From Micromonospora nigra (GTDB lineage Bacteria; Actinomycetota; Actinomycetes; Mycobacteriales; Micromonosporaceae), in NCBI RefSeq assembly GCF_900091585.1, contig NZ_FMHT01000003.1:4889501-4953500 (forward strand): a stretch of 64,000 nt of DNA, in the 5' to 3' direction. The position numbers were made by a program, and so were the translations under genes. The notes under the pieces are model-generated. The model was not told where the DNA came from, did no database searches, and saw only the letters and a list, made by a program, of their open reading frames with translations. Positions within the stretch are counted from its first letter, which is position 1; the number at the start of each line of letters is the position of its first letter. Positions 1 to 7,741 of the stretch are shown here, piece after piece.

Positions 1-2
1 GA

Positions 3-152
3 CGACCGGCCACCGGCCTCACCCCGCAGCTCAACGTCAGGGTGCTGAAGACCGTGCAGGATGCGGCCCGCGCCAAGGCAGAGCAGCGCGGCGAGAAGTT
101 CGCCGACGTCGTCACCAGGCTGCTGAGGCAGTACACCGAGCAGCCGGACTGA
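3..152 (+). CDS. Partial ribbon-helix-helix-like small protein (3' end only)
   Basis: The frame is open from the window edge to TGA at 150-152, giving 49 residues with no start in view. The visible part reads LTPQLNVRVLKTVQDAA, then two amphipathic helices ending in VVTRLLRQY, which is the strand-helix-helix pattern of CopG/Arc-type ribbon-helix-helix DNA-binding proteins. Such proteins often control partition or maintenance operons. A hairpin follows it. The RHH assignment rests on pattern only. Confidence 0.55.
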   Translation, partial: RPATGLTPQLNVRVLKTVQDAARAKAEQRGEKFADVVTRLLRQYTEQPD

Positions 153-170
153 TTACCCACAACAGAAGAC

Positions 171-208
171 GGGCCCGGCAGGTGCGCCAACACCTGTGCT
201 CCGGGCCC
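171..208 (+). terminator. Hairpin after the RHH-like gene
   Basis: An outer stem GGGCCCGG/CCGGGCCC encloses an inner stem AGGTG/CACCT. Only two T residues follow, so it is a weak intrinsic terminator or attenuator separating the first gene from the operon that follows. Confidence 0.5.
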
Positions 209-233
209 TTGATCAGGAAGTGAGTCCTGACCC

Positions 234-401
234 GTGCACATCATCGCGCACGTGTGCCCTCGCACGCACACCACCCCGCACCGACGCCTCATCGCCGGCT
301 ACGTCGGCCCCGCCTCCGGCCTCCGCACCGCCATCCTCACCGGCACCGCCCTCGGCTCGGCCGCCGGCGCCCCGCTGATCACTGCCGGTGGTGCCCGATG
401 A
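234..401 (+). CDS. Small hypothetical protein, possible membrane segment
   Basis: GTG start at 234, 55 residues. The C-terminal half (TAILTGTALGSAAGAPLITAGG) is rich in small hydrophobic residues and could form one membrane helix. The TGA overlaps the next ATG (ATGA, 398-401), the same coupling seen through the rest of this operon. No family recognised; the call rests on coupling and codon bias. Confidence 0.4.
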   Translation: MHIIAHVCPRTHTTPHRRLIAGYVGPASGLRTAILTGTALGSAAGAPLITAGGAR

Positions 402-610
402 GCGACTTCTACCGCGAGCAGTACAACCTCTGGGCCGAGCTGGCCACCAACGCGGCCGGTGCCCGAGGCGGCATCGGGGCAGTCCTCGGAATGCTCGACA
501 AGGGCCAGATCACGCCGGAGCAGGCCGTGGAACTCATCCGGGGCTCGATCGCCCAGTGGGAGACGGCCGACAAGGCGACCCAGGACAGCCACGCCGGTGG
601 TGCCCGATGA
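398..610 (+). CDS. Small hypothetical protein
   Basis: A 70-residue protein starting MSDFYREQYNLWAELA. It is largely helical and contains a short segment (GQITPEQAVELIRGSI) that could be a helix-loop-helix. Both ends overlap their neighbours by ATGA, so it is translationally coupled to the HTH gene downstream. No function is evident. Confidence 0.5.
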   Translation: MSDFYREQYNLWAELATNAAGARGGIGAVLGMLDKGQITPEQAVELIRGSIAQWETADKATQDSHAGGAR

Positions 611-1173
611 GCCAGGCAGTCAAGGCCGCCATGCTGGCCACCCGGGGCCTCGGCAAGAACGAACGCGCCGTCGCCATCGCCATCGCCGCCCACACCAACA
701 CCGCCGGCGACGCCTGGCCGTCCGTGGCCACCATCGCCGAGTACGCCGACTGCTCCGAGCGCACCGCCCAGCGGGCCATCGCGAAGCTCATCACCCTCGG
801 CCGGCTCGCCTGGCGGAAGGTCGCCGGCATCGCGACCCGCGTCTACCGGCTGATCGTCCCCACCGAGGGGGTGCCATCCACGGGCCCGGGGGTGACAAAC
901 GGAGGCACCGGGGTGTCAGAACCGGCCGCCGGGGGTGACAGCCAGGGTGACACCCGAAGTGGTGAAGAGGGTTTGAAGGGGAAGCGCGCTGGCGCGCGGG
1001 ACTGGCGTCGCTGGATCCCGAAGAGCAAGCCCGGCACCGCCTGGGGCGAGCGCCGCGGTGCGGCCCTGCCTCCGCCGGCCGGCGGGGACCGGTGCACCCG
1101 ACCCGGCCACGTCGGCCAGCCCGCCCACCGGTGCATCCCCTGCCGGGCCGAGGCGATCGGGGCCGTGCGATGA
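607..1173 (+). CDS. HTH protein resembling plasmid/phage replication-control proteins
   Basis: 188 residues. The first 80 form a winged-helix/HTH_36-like domain: LGKNERAVAIAIAAHTN, then WPSVATIAEYADCSERTAQRAI as the helix-turn-helix. This layout is common in Rep-associated proteins of actinomycete plasmids and phages. A low-complexity linker follows, and the tail carries CTRPGH...HRCIPCRAE, a possible zinc site. The start is fixed by the ATGA overlap at 607; the end overlaps the next gene by ATGA at 1170. DNA binding is likely, the target unknown. Confidence 0.65.
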   Translation: MSQAVKAAMLATRGLGKNERAVAIAIAAHTNTAGDAWPSVATIAEYADCSERTAQRAIAKLITLGRLAWRKVAGIATRVYRLIVPTEGVPSTGPGVTNGGTGVSEPAAGGDSQGDTRSGEEGLKGKRAGARDWRRWIPKSKPGTAWGERRGAALPPPAGGDRCTRPGHVGQPAHRCIPCRAEAIGAVR

Positions 1174-2528
1174 ACCTGCTGCGCCGCCGGCCCACCGCCG
1201 AGGAGATCACCGCCGCCGCCCGCGCCGAGGACGAGCGCCGCCGCCTCGCCGTGGCGTTCGCCCGGGACCAGGCCGCCGCCGACCAGGCCGAGCAGCGCCG
1301 CGCCGAGAAACGCCGCCGCAAGGCCGCCGCGAAGGCCCGCGCCCGCCGCATCGCACGGCTGCGCCGCTGGGCCGAGGCCGCCCGCACCGTCGGGCCGCTG
1401 CTGCTCGTCAACACCGCCGCCGTCGGAGGGCAGACCGCCTACGCCTTCACCCGCACTCCCGAGAGCCTGCCGGCCCCCATCCGGCTCACCGTCGCGCTGA
1501 TCTACGCCGCCACCGTCGAGTCGATCAGCCTCTACGTCAACTGGCACGCCCACGACGCCTTGATGAACGGCGCGACCGGCACGGCCGCCGAGATGCGCCG
1601 CCGCTCCTACGGCATCGCCGCCATCGTCGCCGCGATGAACTACAGCCACTTCGACGGCGAGAACTGGGAGCCCACCCCGTTCGCTGTCGGCTCCGGCATG
1701 GCGTCGCTGCTGTCCCCGTGGCTGTGGGGCCTACACACCCGCCGGCAGCAGCACGTGCAGCTACTGCGCAAGGATCTGGTCGACGAGACCGGCGCGGTGT
1801 TCGACCGGAAGCGGCGCAAGGCGTTCCCGATCCGGACGTGGAAGGCGGCGCGTTGGTCGATCGAGCACAACGAGCGTGATCCGCGCCGGGCGTGGGACGG
1901 CTACCACGCCGAGCGTGAGGCGCGTCGGGCCGGCTCAGCGCCGGCCGGTCGGCTCCGCGCCGCGTGGGCCGCTCTGCGCGGGCGCACCGCCGAGCCGGCC
2001 GCCGCTGAGCCGGCCCCGGTTGAGCCGGCGCACCGTGAGCCTGAGCCGCTGAGCCTCGACGACCCCGAGGTGCTCGCCGCCGCGAAGGCCCGCCTCGACG
2101 CTCGCGCCGCCCGCGAGCGGATCACGGCCGGCGCGGCCCGGTTCCGGATCGCCCACACCGATCCGGCCCGGCTGGTCGACCTTGAGGCGGGCGGGCTGTG
2201 GGACGTGGTCGACGCCACCGATGAGCCGGCTCACGTGCGCCGCGCCGTCGCCGCCCAGCAGGCCCGCCCGGTGACGGTCACCGCCGTGGTGCCGGACCCG
2301 GCCCCGGACGCGCCGGCTCAGCCGCCGGCCAGCCCGGAGCCGACCACCGTGAGCCGACCCGCGCCGCGCCGTGAGCCGGCCGACGACGCCCGGATCCGCG
2401 AGGCGTACGAGCGGCTCACCCGCGATCTGGGCCGTGAGCCGAAAGGCCCGGAGCTCGGCGCAGCAGCCGGAGTCAGCAAGGCCACCGCGAACCGCTGGAA
2501 GAAGAACCGGCGCACCGCGACTCAGTAA
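1170..2528 (+). CDS. DUF2637 / SpdA-like membrane protein with C-terminal HTH
   Basis: 452 residues. Residues 1-70 are a strongly basic, Ala/Arg-rich helix. Residues 75-190 contain three hydrophobic stretches and the signature LLSPWLWGLHTRRQQ, as I recall the DUF2637 family, which includes plasmid-spread (Spd) proteins of actinomycete plasmids and AICEs. Residues about 190-400 are a Pro/Ala/Glu-rich linker. Residues about 410-445 (IREAYERLTRDLG, then AAAGVSKATANRWKK) form a helix-turn-helix. Membrane plus DNA-binding segments suggest a role in DNA transfer, localisation or maintenance. Such a gene is more typical of mobilisable plasmids than of a phage lytic programme. Confidence 0.7.
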   Translation: MNLLRRRPTAEEITAAARAEDERRRLAVAFARDQAAADQAEQRRAEKRRRKAAAKARARRIARLRRWAEAARTVGPLLLVNTAAVGGQTAYAFTRTPESLPAPIRLTVALIYAATVESISLYVNWHAHDALMNGATGTAAEMRRRSYGIAAIVAAMNYSHFDGENWEPTPFAVGSGMASLLSPWLWGLHTRRQQHVQLLRKDLVDETGAVFDRKRRKAFPIRTWKAARWSIEHNERDPRRAWDGYHAEREARRAGSAPAGRLRAAWAALRGRTAEPAAAEPAPVEPAHREPEPLSLDDPEVLAAAKARLDARAARERITAGAARFRIAHTDPARLVDLEAGGLWDVVDATDEPAHVRRAVAAQQARPVTVTAVVPDPAPDAPAQPPASPEPTTVSRPAPRREPADDARIREAYERLTRDLGREPKGPELGAAAGVSKATANRWKKNRRTATQ

Positions 2529-2534
2529 GTAGCC

Positions 2535-2577
2535 CCCGGGGCGCGGCTCACGCCTGGACAGCACGCCGCGCCCCGGG
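2535..2577 (+). terminator. 13-bp perfect hairpin after the DUF2637 gene
   Basis: CCCGGGGCGCGGC pairs exactly with GCCGCGCCCCGGG around a 17-base loop. There is no T-tract, so it could be an attenuator or mRNA-stabilising stem rather than a classical terminator. Confidence 0.55.
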
Positions 2578-2604
2578 CCCCCACCTCAGAAAGGCAGGAC
2601 CACC

Positions 2605-2868
2605 ATGATGACGCACGACCCCGCGAGCCCCACCGGCCCGCGCCGATACTGGCTCAGGATCTACGACGGCCGGTACGAGGTACTGCACCACCGCCAACAC
2701 CTCGTCACCCTCGACCTCGACGCGCCCGGCATCGACGGCATCCTCGACCAGCACCTCCAGCAGCTCACCCGCGCGGCCCTCGCCGACAACGAACCGATGG
2801 ACGCCCCGCGTCTTGAGGTGTGCGACGTCGCCACCGGCGCGGTGGTCATCGACCGGGCGGGGATGTGA
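2605..2868 (+). CDS. Small hypothetical protein
   Basis: 87 residues; a purine-rich AAAGGCAGGA precedes the paired ATGATG, so either ATG could serve. It has a beta-rich N-terminus (YWLRIYDGRYEVL) and an acidic helical middle. No family recognised. The next gene starts two bases after its stop. Confidence 0.5.
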   Translation: MMTHDPASPTGPRRYWLRIYDGRYEVLHHRQHLVTLDLDAPGIDGILDQHLQQLTRAALADNEPMDAPRLEVCDVATGAVVIDRAGM

Positions 2869-2870
2869 CC

Positions 2871-3458
2871 ATGCTGCTCGCACCCTCACCCTCACCCACG
2901 CCCTCACCCACGCCCGACCCGCACACCCCGGCGGCCGTCGAGTACCTCATGTCCCCGACGGCGGTGTGCATCGTGCTGCTCCTCGCCCTGGTCGTCGATT
3001 ACATGAGCATCGGCCCGAACAGCATCCGCGACCGGATCGCGTTCCTGCTCGCCGTGTCGGCGGTCCGCGAGGGCTTCAACGAGTCGCCGCTCGACGAGTG
3101 GACGGTGGAGCGGCTGCGCGACATCATCCAGACACTGCTCGACGCCACCGGCGGAGCCCGCATCGCCGGCGCCAGCATCAACCTGCTCATCGGCGCGATG
3201 GTCGGTTTGCTGTGGATCTACGTGATCGGCTGCATGCTGCCGGTCAAGCTCGGCAAGCGGCTGGGCCGCTTCGCGACGATCCAGTTCCGGGCGTCGCCGC
3301 TGTACCGGCTCAACCTGCCGCTGTGGATCGCGGCGATCCTGCTCGGCCTGATGTCGGACCTGCCCGGCGGGGTCGTCGGCGACATCACCCGCACCCTCCT
3401 CGACATCGTGACCGCTCTGGTCGCGCCCCTGCCCGCCTGGCTGTTCGGAGACGCCTGA
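2871..3458 (+). CDS. Polytopic membrane protein
   Basis: 195 residues with three clear hydrophobic segments (about residues 31-48, 104-124 and 147-165) and a weaker fourth near the C-terminus. A Pro/Ser/Thr-rich N-terminal tail precedes them. The stop overlaps the next start (TGATG). It sits between the DUF2637 protein and a membrane-anchored HTH protein, suggesting a membrane complex made by this operon. No enzymatic motif is visible. Confidence 0.6.
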   Translation: MLLAPSPSPTPSPTPDPHTPAAVEYLMSPTAVCIVLLLALVVDYMSIGPNSIRDRIAFLLAVSAVREGFNESPLDEWTVERLRDIIQTLLDATGGARIAGASINLLIGAMVGLLWIYVIGCMLPVKLGKRLGRFATIQFRASPLYRLNLPLWIAAILLGLMSDLPGGVVGDITRTLLDIVTALVAPLPAWLFGDA

Positions 3459-3964
3459 TGACCACGACCATGAGCATGACCGTCGCTGCCGCCGAGACGT
3501 CCCGAGGGTGGGGTGGCCCTCTCGCCATCCTCGCCGCGCTCGTGGTGTTCGGGCTGATCGTCGGCACCGTCGAGTGGAGGAACAGCGGCCGGGACGCCCC
3601 CTCCCCCACGGGTAGTGGTGTGGCCGGTGTCGGTGTCAACCCGCAGGTCAGCGGCGGTGTCGACACCGATGACACCGACGCTGACACCGGCTGGTGGGGC
3701 AGCATCCGCACCGTCGGCGGCCGGCGGGTCCGCGTGGTCGACCACGACGTCGACGACGACCAGGACGACGACGACGACCAGGACGACGACGACGACCAGG
3801 ACGACGACGAGGAGCAGCCCACGATGGAGGACGTCGTCGACCAGATGGAGGCCGCCGGCAAGAGCTACATGCAGGTGGTCCGGCACCTCCAGGACGAGTT
3901 TGGGGTGTCCGACTCGACCGCCAGGCGCGCGATCCGGAACGCCCGGGCGGCCCGGGAGGAGTAG
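3458..3964 (+). CDS. Membrane-anchored HTH protein with poly-Asp linker
   Basis: 168 residues. Residues about 18-40 (PLAILAALVVFGLIVGTVEW) are one membrane helix. A low-complexity stretch follows, then an Asp/Gln run built from DQDDDD units. The last 45 residues hold a helix-turn-helix-like segment (YMQVVRHLQDEFGVSDSTARRAIRNAR). The topology implies a DNA-binding tail held off the membrane by a flexible acidic spacer. A strong hairpin follows. Function is inferred from layout only. Confidence 0.6.
   Translation: MTTTMSMTVAAAETSRGWGGPLAILAALVVFGLIVGTVEWRNSGRDAPSPTGSGVAGVGVNPQVSGGVDTDDTDADTGWWGSIRTVGGRRVRVVDHDVDDDQDDDDDQDDDDDQDDDEEQPTMEDVVDQMEAAGKSYMQVVRHLQDEFGVSDSTARRAIRNARAAREE
3748..3813 (+). 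repeat. Tandem repeat encoding the Asp/Gln linker
   Basis: About three copies of an 18-base unit (GACCAGGACGACGACGAC, with small variations) encode repeated DQDDDD. Linker length could change by slippage here. Confidence 0.7.
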
Positions 3965-3978
3965 CCCAGACACGCAGA

Positions 3979-4017
3979 AGCGCCCCCGCCCGGCCGTGAG
4001 GCCAGAGCGGGGGCGCT
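3979..4017. terminator. Convergent terminator between the left operon and the late operon
   Basis: AGCGCCCCCGC pairs perfectly with GCGGGGGCGCT around a 17-base loop. It lies 15 bases after the + strand HTH gene and before the end of the leftward late operon, so it can stop transcripts from both sides. Confidence 0.75.
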
Positions 4018-4072
4018 GTGTTGTCTGGTCGGTGCCGCCCGGGACGTCACCGGGAGCACCGCGCGAACGATC

Positions 4073-4435
4073 TTACCGGGCCGGTACGGCAGGCGAACGC
4101 GAGCCGACACCGTTGCCGGACACCGCCGGGGCCACCGCCACACCGGCCGCCGTCAGCCCGGCCAGCACCAGCACGATCCACTCCCCGGCGTCCAAGCCGC
4201 CCAGCACCGTGGTCGCCAGCGCCTGGAGCACCGCCAGGACCACCGCCACCGCCGTCTTGCCCCACCGGTACTGCGGCGCCAGCGGCACCAGGTACACGCC
4301 GATCGCCGTCGCCGCGGCGATGGCCACCTGCACCGTTTCCTCCGCGTCGACACGGTTGTCGCCGCCGAGCGCGGCGTACAGGGCCACGAGCACCGCACCA
4401 GCGATGGCGGCCAGCGCCTTGCCGTACTTCTCCAT
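4073..4435 (-). CDS. Phage holin-like membrane protein
   Basis: 120 residues with three to four hydrophobic segments: residues about 5-25, 35-52, 60-80 and 85-105. The pattern EKYGKALAAIAGAVLVALYAAL, then ATAIGVYLVP, resembles small holins of actinophages that release endolysin by permeabilising the membrane. It is the last gene of the leftward late operon, downstream of the amidase, as expected for a lysis cassette. Confidence 0.7.
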   Translation of the reverse strand: MEKYGKALAAIAGAVLVALYAALGGDNRVDAEETVQVAIAAATAIGVYLVPLAPQYRWGKTAVAVVLAVLQALATTVLGGLDAGEWIVLVLAGLTAAGVAVAPAVSGNGVGSRSPAVPAR

Positions 4436-4456
4436 CAGGTCTCCTAGGGTTGAGTC

Positions 4457-4711
4457 ATGGCTGGTCAGCCGCAGATGCGGGAAGCGGGGTGGCTGTACGG
4501 GGACGACCCGTACGTCCCGCTAGCTCATGTGCGGCTGGAAGAACGCATGGACGGCAGCGGGTGGGACATCTACCTCGCCGACCCGGCGTCCGGGCCCAGC
4601 CAGCACGTCCGCTACCCCGACGAGGCGGGGGCCCGCGCCGAGCTGGAGCGGCTATACGCCGCCGGCCGTGAGTACGGCACGTGGAAGATCGTCGGCCCGG
4701 AGGCCGGCTGA
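4457..4711 (+). CDS. Small hypothetical + strand ORF inside the late operon
   Basis: 84 residues, ATG at 4457. It reads as a compact alpha/beta protein (WDIYLADPASGPSQHVRYP) with no recognised family. It runs opposite to its neighbours, ending four bases before the convergent gene. This is the usual position of a moron, expressed from its own promoter in the lysogen. No strong promoter is visible. Confidence 0.45.
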   Translation: MAGQPQMREAGWLYGDDPYVPLAHVRLEERMDGSGWDIYLADPASGPSQHVRYPDEAGARAELERLYAAGREYGTWKIVGPEAG

Positions 4712-4714
4712 CCG

Positions 4715-5026
4715 CTACGGGCGGCCGGCGGGCTCCCGGTCGTCGTGCTGGGCCCGGTGCAGCAGCACCGACCGCCACACCACCTGGCCGACCAGCAGCC
4801 CGAACACCAGCAGCGTGACCTGGTCGCGGCCCGGGTAGTCCGGCCACAGTCGCGCCGCCACGATCAGCCCGAGCAGCACCCCGAGGGTGCCGGTGAACTC
4901 CATCAGGTGCCGGCCGCCCGGGTTGTGTCGCCAGTCGCCGCCAGTGAGCCACTGGTATGCGGCCACGAAGTACAGGCAGGCCGCGAGGCCCAGGACGGCC
5001 AGCGCGGTGCCGACGTGACGGATCAT
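4715..5026 (-). CDS. Small membrane protein of the lysis region
   Basis: 103 residues with three hydrophobic helices (about 5-25, 40-60 and 70-88) and a charged C-terminus. It overlaps the preceding gene by ATGA (5023-5026). A holin-accessory or second-holin role is plausible from position and topology only. Confidence 0.55.
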   Translation of the reverse strand: MIRHVGTALAVLGLAACLYFVAAYQWLTGGDWRHNPGGRHLMEFTGTLGVLLGLIVAARLWPDYPGRDQVTLLVFGLLVGQVVWRSVLLHRAQHDDREPAGRP

Positions 5027-5226
5027 CTCGACCCCCGCAGTGCTCGGTTGATCATCGGGCCGAAGTGGTTGCGGCGACGCAGCGCGTCGACGCGCTCGGT
5101 GACCTTGTCGACCGCTGCGTCGTCGGCGCGGGCGGCAGCCAGGGACCGGCGTGCCTGCTCCAGCTTGCCGCGCGCGTCGATGGTCTCCGGCGACGGCCGC
5201 CGACTGCGTCTACTCCACCACCGCAT
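5023..5226 (-). CDS. Small conserved-type phage protein (coiled coil, NHF motif)
   Basis: 67 residues starting MRWWSRRSRRPSPET. It has a basic N-terminus, an amphipathic helix and a C-terminal LRRRNHFGPMINRAL. Small proteins ending this way often lie beside holin genes in actinophages (family recalled as DUF7620, not certain). I chose the internal ATG because the upstream extension overlaps the neighbouring gene and is not credible protein. Confidence 0.5.
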   Translation of the reverse strand: MRWWSRRSRRPSPETIDARGKLEQARRSLAAARADDAAVDKVTERVDALRRRNHFGPMINRALRGSR

Positions 5227-5503
5227 CGCCGCCCGCCTCCCTCGCCAGGGACTGGAGCACCTGCACCGACATGTCGCCCTGGCCGAGCAGCCGGCTGACC
5301 TGATCACCACGTACCCGAAGTTCGGCGTCACGAGTCTCCAGCGCAGCCTCCAGGAAGGCAATCCGCTCCGTCTTGTCCCGGATGCGGTCCTCCAGCACCG
5401 ACCGGGGGATGAGCCGGCCGAGGAGGATCAGCACGACGACGAGGCTGAGCAGTCCGACGGGTCCACCCTGGGCGACGAGCGCGGCGAGGGGGGCATCCAG
5501 CAC
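5210..5503 (-). CDS. Membrane-anchored coiled-coil protein
   Basis: 97 residues. Residues about 14-32 (GPVGLLSLVVVLILLGRL) are one membrane helix, followed by a charged coiled coil (DKTERIAFLEAALETRDAEL). It lies directly after the endolysin gene. The single N-terminal helix and cytoplasmic coiled coil would fit a lysis accessory (holin- or spanin-like) protein. Confidence 0.5.
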   Translation of the reverse strand: MLDAPLAALVAQGGPVGLLSLVVVLILLGRLIPRSVLEDRIRDKTERIAFLEAALETRDAELRVRGDQVSRLLGQGDMSVQVLQSLAREAGGDAVVE

Positions 5504-5509
5504 CGCCGC

Positions 5510-6481
5510 CTACACCTGGTGCGGGACGGCGGCGATGACCTCGCCGGTGATGGCGATCCGGGTCGGGGTCGCACCGGGCGGCCCGGCGGGCCCGGGCTCA
5601 CCCTGCGGACCAGCCGGTCCGGCTGGACCCGCAGGCCCGGCCGGTCCAGCCGGGCCCTGCGGGCCGGGCTGACCGGAGGCGTGCCGCTTGGCCAGCAGCA
5701 CCTGCAGCGTCACGTACGCCGCAGGGGTGTAGCTGTCGCCGGAGGTCACCTGGTTGCCGGCGGCGGCACGGGCCGCCGACAGCGCCGCCGCCGTCTGGTC
5801 TCCGTAGTGGCTGTCGATCGGGCCGGGCGAGTGGCCCAGCTCGGCGAGGAGTCGCTGGAGCGCCTCGACGGCTGGCCCTCGGTCGCCCTTCTTGCAGAAC
5901 ATGTCGTACCCCCCAGTGTCGGTGCCCGCGATCAGGGCGGCCACACGCGTGCGGAACGCGTCCATGTCCACCCCGTGCGGATCTGACTTGGTGCTGGTCT
6001 CGCCGGCGGGTGCCGGCCACGGCTGGTGCTCGCGGTGCGCGGCGACCCGGGACGCCGCCCAGCCCATGCGCCGGCAGATCGCCGCGACACCACGCTGGTA
6101 GGAGTCGAGCTGCACCCGGCTCCACGGCTCGCCGCGGTTGTCGTTGGCGGCCTCGACGCCGATCAAGTTGGTGTTGCCCAGGCCGCGCAGCGGGCCGGCC
6201 CAGCCGACCTTGGCGTGGTTGCAGCGGCCAGCCGCGATCACGTGCCACACTCCGGACCGGGACAGGTACAGCTGCGCGATCGGCGGCGGCGCGGACGTCG
6301 ACCCGGTCAGCAGAACCCGGATCTCCCCAGCGTCGGTGCTGCTGCGGCTGCCGGCGGTGGCGTGGCAGATCAGACCCCTCGGCTCGAAGGTGGCCGAGCC
6401 GAGGGCACGCCAGCCGGCCACCTCGGCCACGGCCAGGCCGTCAGCGCGGAGCACATCGGCCAGCCATGTCAGTCGAGCCAT
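5510..6481 (-). CDS. Endolysin: amidase_2 plus peptidoglycan-binding domain plus collagen-like tail
   Basis: 323 residues. Residues about 30-180 form an N-acetylmuramoyl-L-alanine amidase_2 domain: zinc ligand H40 in GLICHATAG, a second His in VAAHREHQPW, and the TKSDP segment that closes the site. A peptidoglycan-binding domain_1 follows (KKGDRGPAVEALQRLL). The C-terminus has about ten Gly-Pro-X triplets, then ATPTRIAITGEVIAAVPH. It should cleave host peptidoglycan at lysis. The ATG at 6481 is preceded by GGAGG with seven bases spacing, better than the ATG at 6487. A collagen-like tail on a lysin is unusual. Confidence 0.85.
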   Translation of the reverse strand: MARLTWLADVLRADGLAVAEVAGWRALGSATFEPRGLICHATAGSRSSTDAGEIRVLLTGSTSAPPPIAQLYLSRSGVWHVIAAGRCNHAKVGWAGPLRGLGNTNLIGVEAANDNRGEPWSRVQLDSYQRGVAAICRRMGWAASRVAAHREHQPWPAPAGETSTKSDPHGVDMDAFRTRVAALIAGTDTGGYDMFCKKGDRGPAVEALQRLLAELGHSPGPIDSHYGDQTAAALSAARAAAGNQVTSGDSYTPAAYVTLQVLLAKRHASGQPGPQGPAGPAGPAGPAGPAGPQGEPGPAGPPGATPTRIAITGEVIAAVPHQV

Positions 6482-6578
6482 GCTCATACCTCCGGTCGGG
6501 ATCACGACTGGCCACGGACTTGACGGGCATCGACCCTCTACTGTCGACCCGAAATCCCCGTGACCTGGAAGGACACTC

Positions 6579-6992
6579 ATGAAACGCGGCAGCATCGCGG
6601 CCCTCGTGGCCGGCCTGGCCGTCACCGCCGTCGCCGGCGGATTCGTCGGGGCGCGGCTGGCCGCTCCGGAGCCGGACCGGGGTGAGGTGGTGGTGCGTAC
6701 CGTGTCCGACGAGGGCGTCGAGCAGACGGCCCCGGCCGAGCCGACGGTCACCGCGACGAGCATCCCGTTGCCCACCCGCACGCCGGCCGCCAAGCCCACC
6801 AGCGGGAGGACCACCGTGACCGAGCAGGACACCACCAGCAGCAGTGACGAGACTGAGCCGGTACCCACGCCGACGCGGCGGACCACGGGCACCGGCACCG
6901 CCGACATTCAGCCCGACCCGCTGCCTACGCCGTTCCCGCAGCTACGCCGCTGCTACGACGGCCAGGGTGCCGAGATTCCCTGCACCCGCTAG
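6579..6992 (+). CDS. Exported or membrane-anchored Thr/Pro-rich protein (moron candidate)
   Basis: 137 residues, ATG at 6579 preceded by GGAAGGA. Residues 1-28 are a signal peptide or anchor (KR, then ALVAGLAVTAVAGGFVGA). The rest is Thr/Pro/Ser/Glu-rich with a final pair of Cys (RRCYDGQGAEIPCTR) that could form a disulfide. It points against the late operon between the lysin and tail genes, so it probably has its own promoter. A surface role in the lysogen, such as exclusion, is speculation. Confidence 0.55.
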   Translation: MKRGSIAALVAGLAVTAVAGGFVGARLAAPEPDRGEVVVRTVSDEGVEQTAPAEPTVTATSIPLPTRTPAAKPTSGRTTVTEQDTTSSSDETEPVPTPTRRTTGTGTADIQPDPLPTPFPQLRRCYDGQGAEIPCTR

Positions 6993-7738
6993 ACCGCAAG
7001 CGCCGACTCCACGCCGACGACCGTCAGCACCCGGACCCCGATGCTGCCGCTGCCGGCAGTCCGGCGAGCTTGCATGGCCAGGGTGCGCAGCGACCCGAAC
7101 GGGTAGATGCCCGGCGTCGGGGCTGGACCGATGGTGGCGTAGGTGTACTGCCCTGCCGTCACCGACAGCACATCGCCCACCTGCACGCCGTCCAGCGTCA
7201 GCCGTACCTCACCGGTGGTGGAGCCGTCATCGGCGCGCACCAGCAGGTAGGCGTGCAGTGCCGGATGCTGCACCGGCCACAGGCCCGATGCCAGGTCCAC
7301 GAACGTCGACGAGGTGGTGGTGGCGGTGGGTACCGCCACTTCCCCCATCGGCACCGGGATGTACGGCCTGGCCAAGCCTCGTCCGGAGGCAACATCGTCG
7401 GTGACGATGTACTGACCGGCCAGGTCGTACAGAGCCACGAAGCCGGTATCGCCGCCCTCGCCAGTGCCATACGCCGCGAACGCCAAGGCCCCACCAGCCC
7501 GCCGCAGGACAACGCCCCGCTGGCCCGTGTCCGCGTTCAGCCCGAACCAGGCGATCGACCGGCCATCCTCATCGACCACCCGCAGGGCCCCGCCATCTTT
7601 GATGACGAGGCCGCCGCGCCCGATCGATGCGGATTCCAGTCGGCGGGCTGCGTTGAGCTGTTCGACCTGCTTTTCCAGCTCACGGAGCCGCCGCATGATG
7701 TCGCCGGACGAGACCGCGTTGTCGCCGATCACACCCAC
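6989..7738 (-). CDS. Minor tail protein (tail tip/fibre)
   Basis: 249 residues. An N-terminal coiled coil (SSGDIMRRLRELEKQVEQLNA) is followed by beta-rich Gly/Thr/Val segments typical of trimeric receptor-binding or tip proteins. It is the last structural gene before the lysis cassette and starts three bases after the PhoD-tail fusion gene. Assignment is by position and composition. Confidence 0.6.
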   Translation of the reverse strand: MGVIGDNAVSSGDIMRRLRELEKQVEQLNAARRLESASIGRGGLVIKDGGALRVVDEDGRSIAWFGLNADTGQRGVVLRRAGGALAFAAYGTGEGGDTGFVALYDLAGQYIVTDDVASGRGLARPYIPVPMGEVAVPTATTTSSTFVDLASGLWPVQHPALHAYLLVRADDGSTTGEVRLTLDGVQVGDVLSVTAGQYTYATIGPAPTPGIYPFGSLRTLAMQARRTAGSGSIGVRVLTVVGVESALAV

Positions 7739-7741
7739 CGC

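Noticed and set aside
3748..3813. Separate Arg-rich proteins in the other frames of the GAC repeat
   Set aside because: Frames reading RTTTTT or RRRRPG are repeat artefacts; the Asp-rich frame is the one continuous with a membrane helix and HTH.
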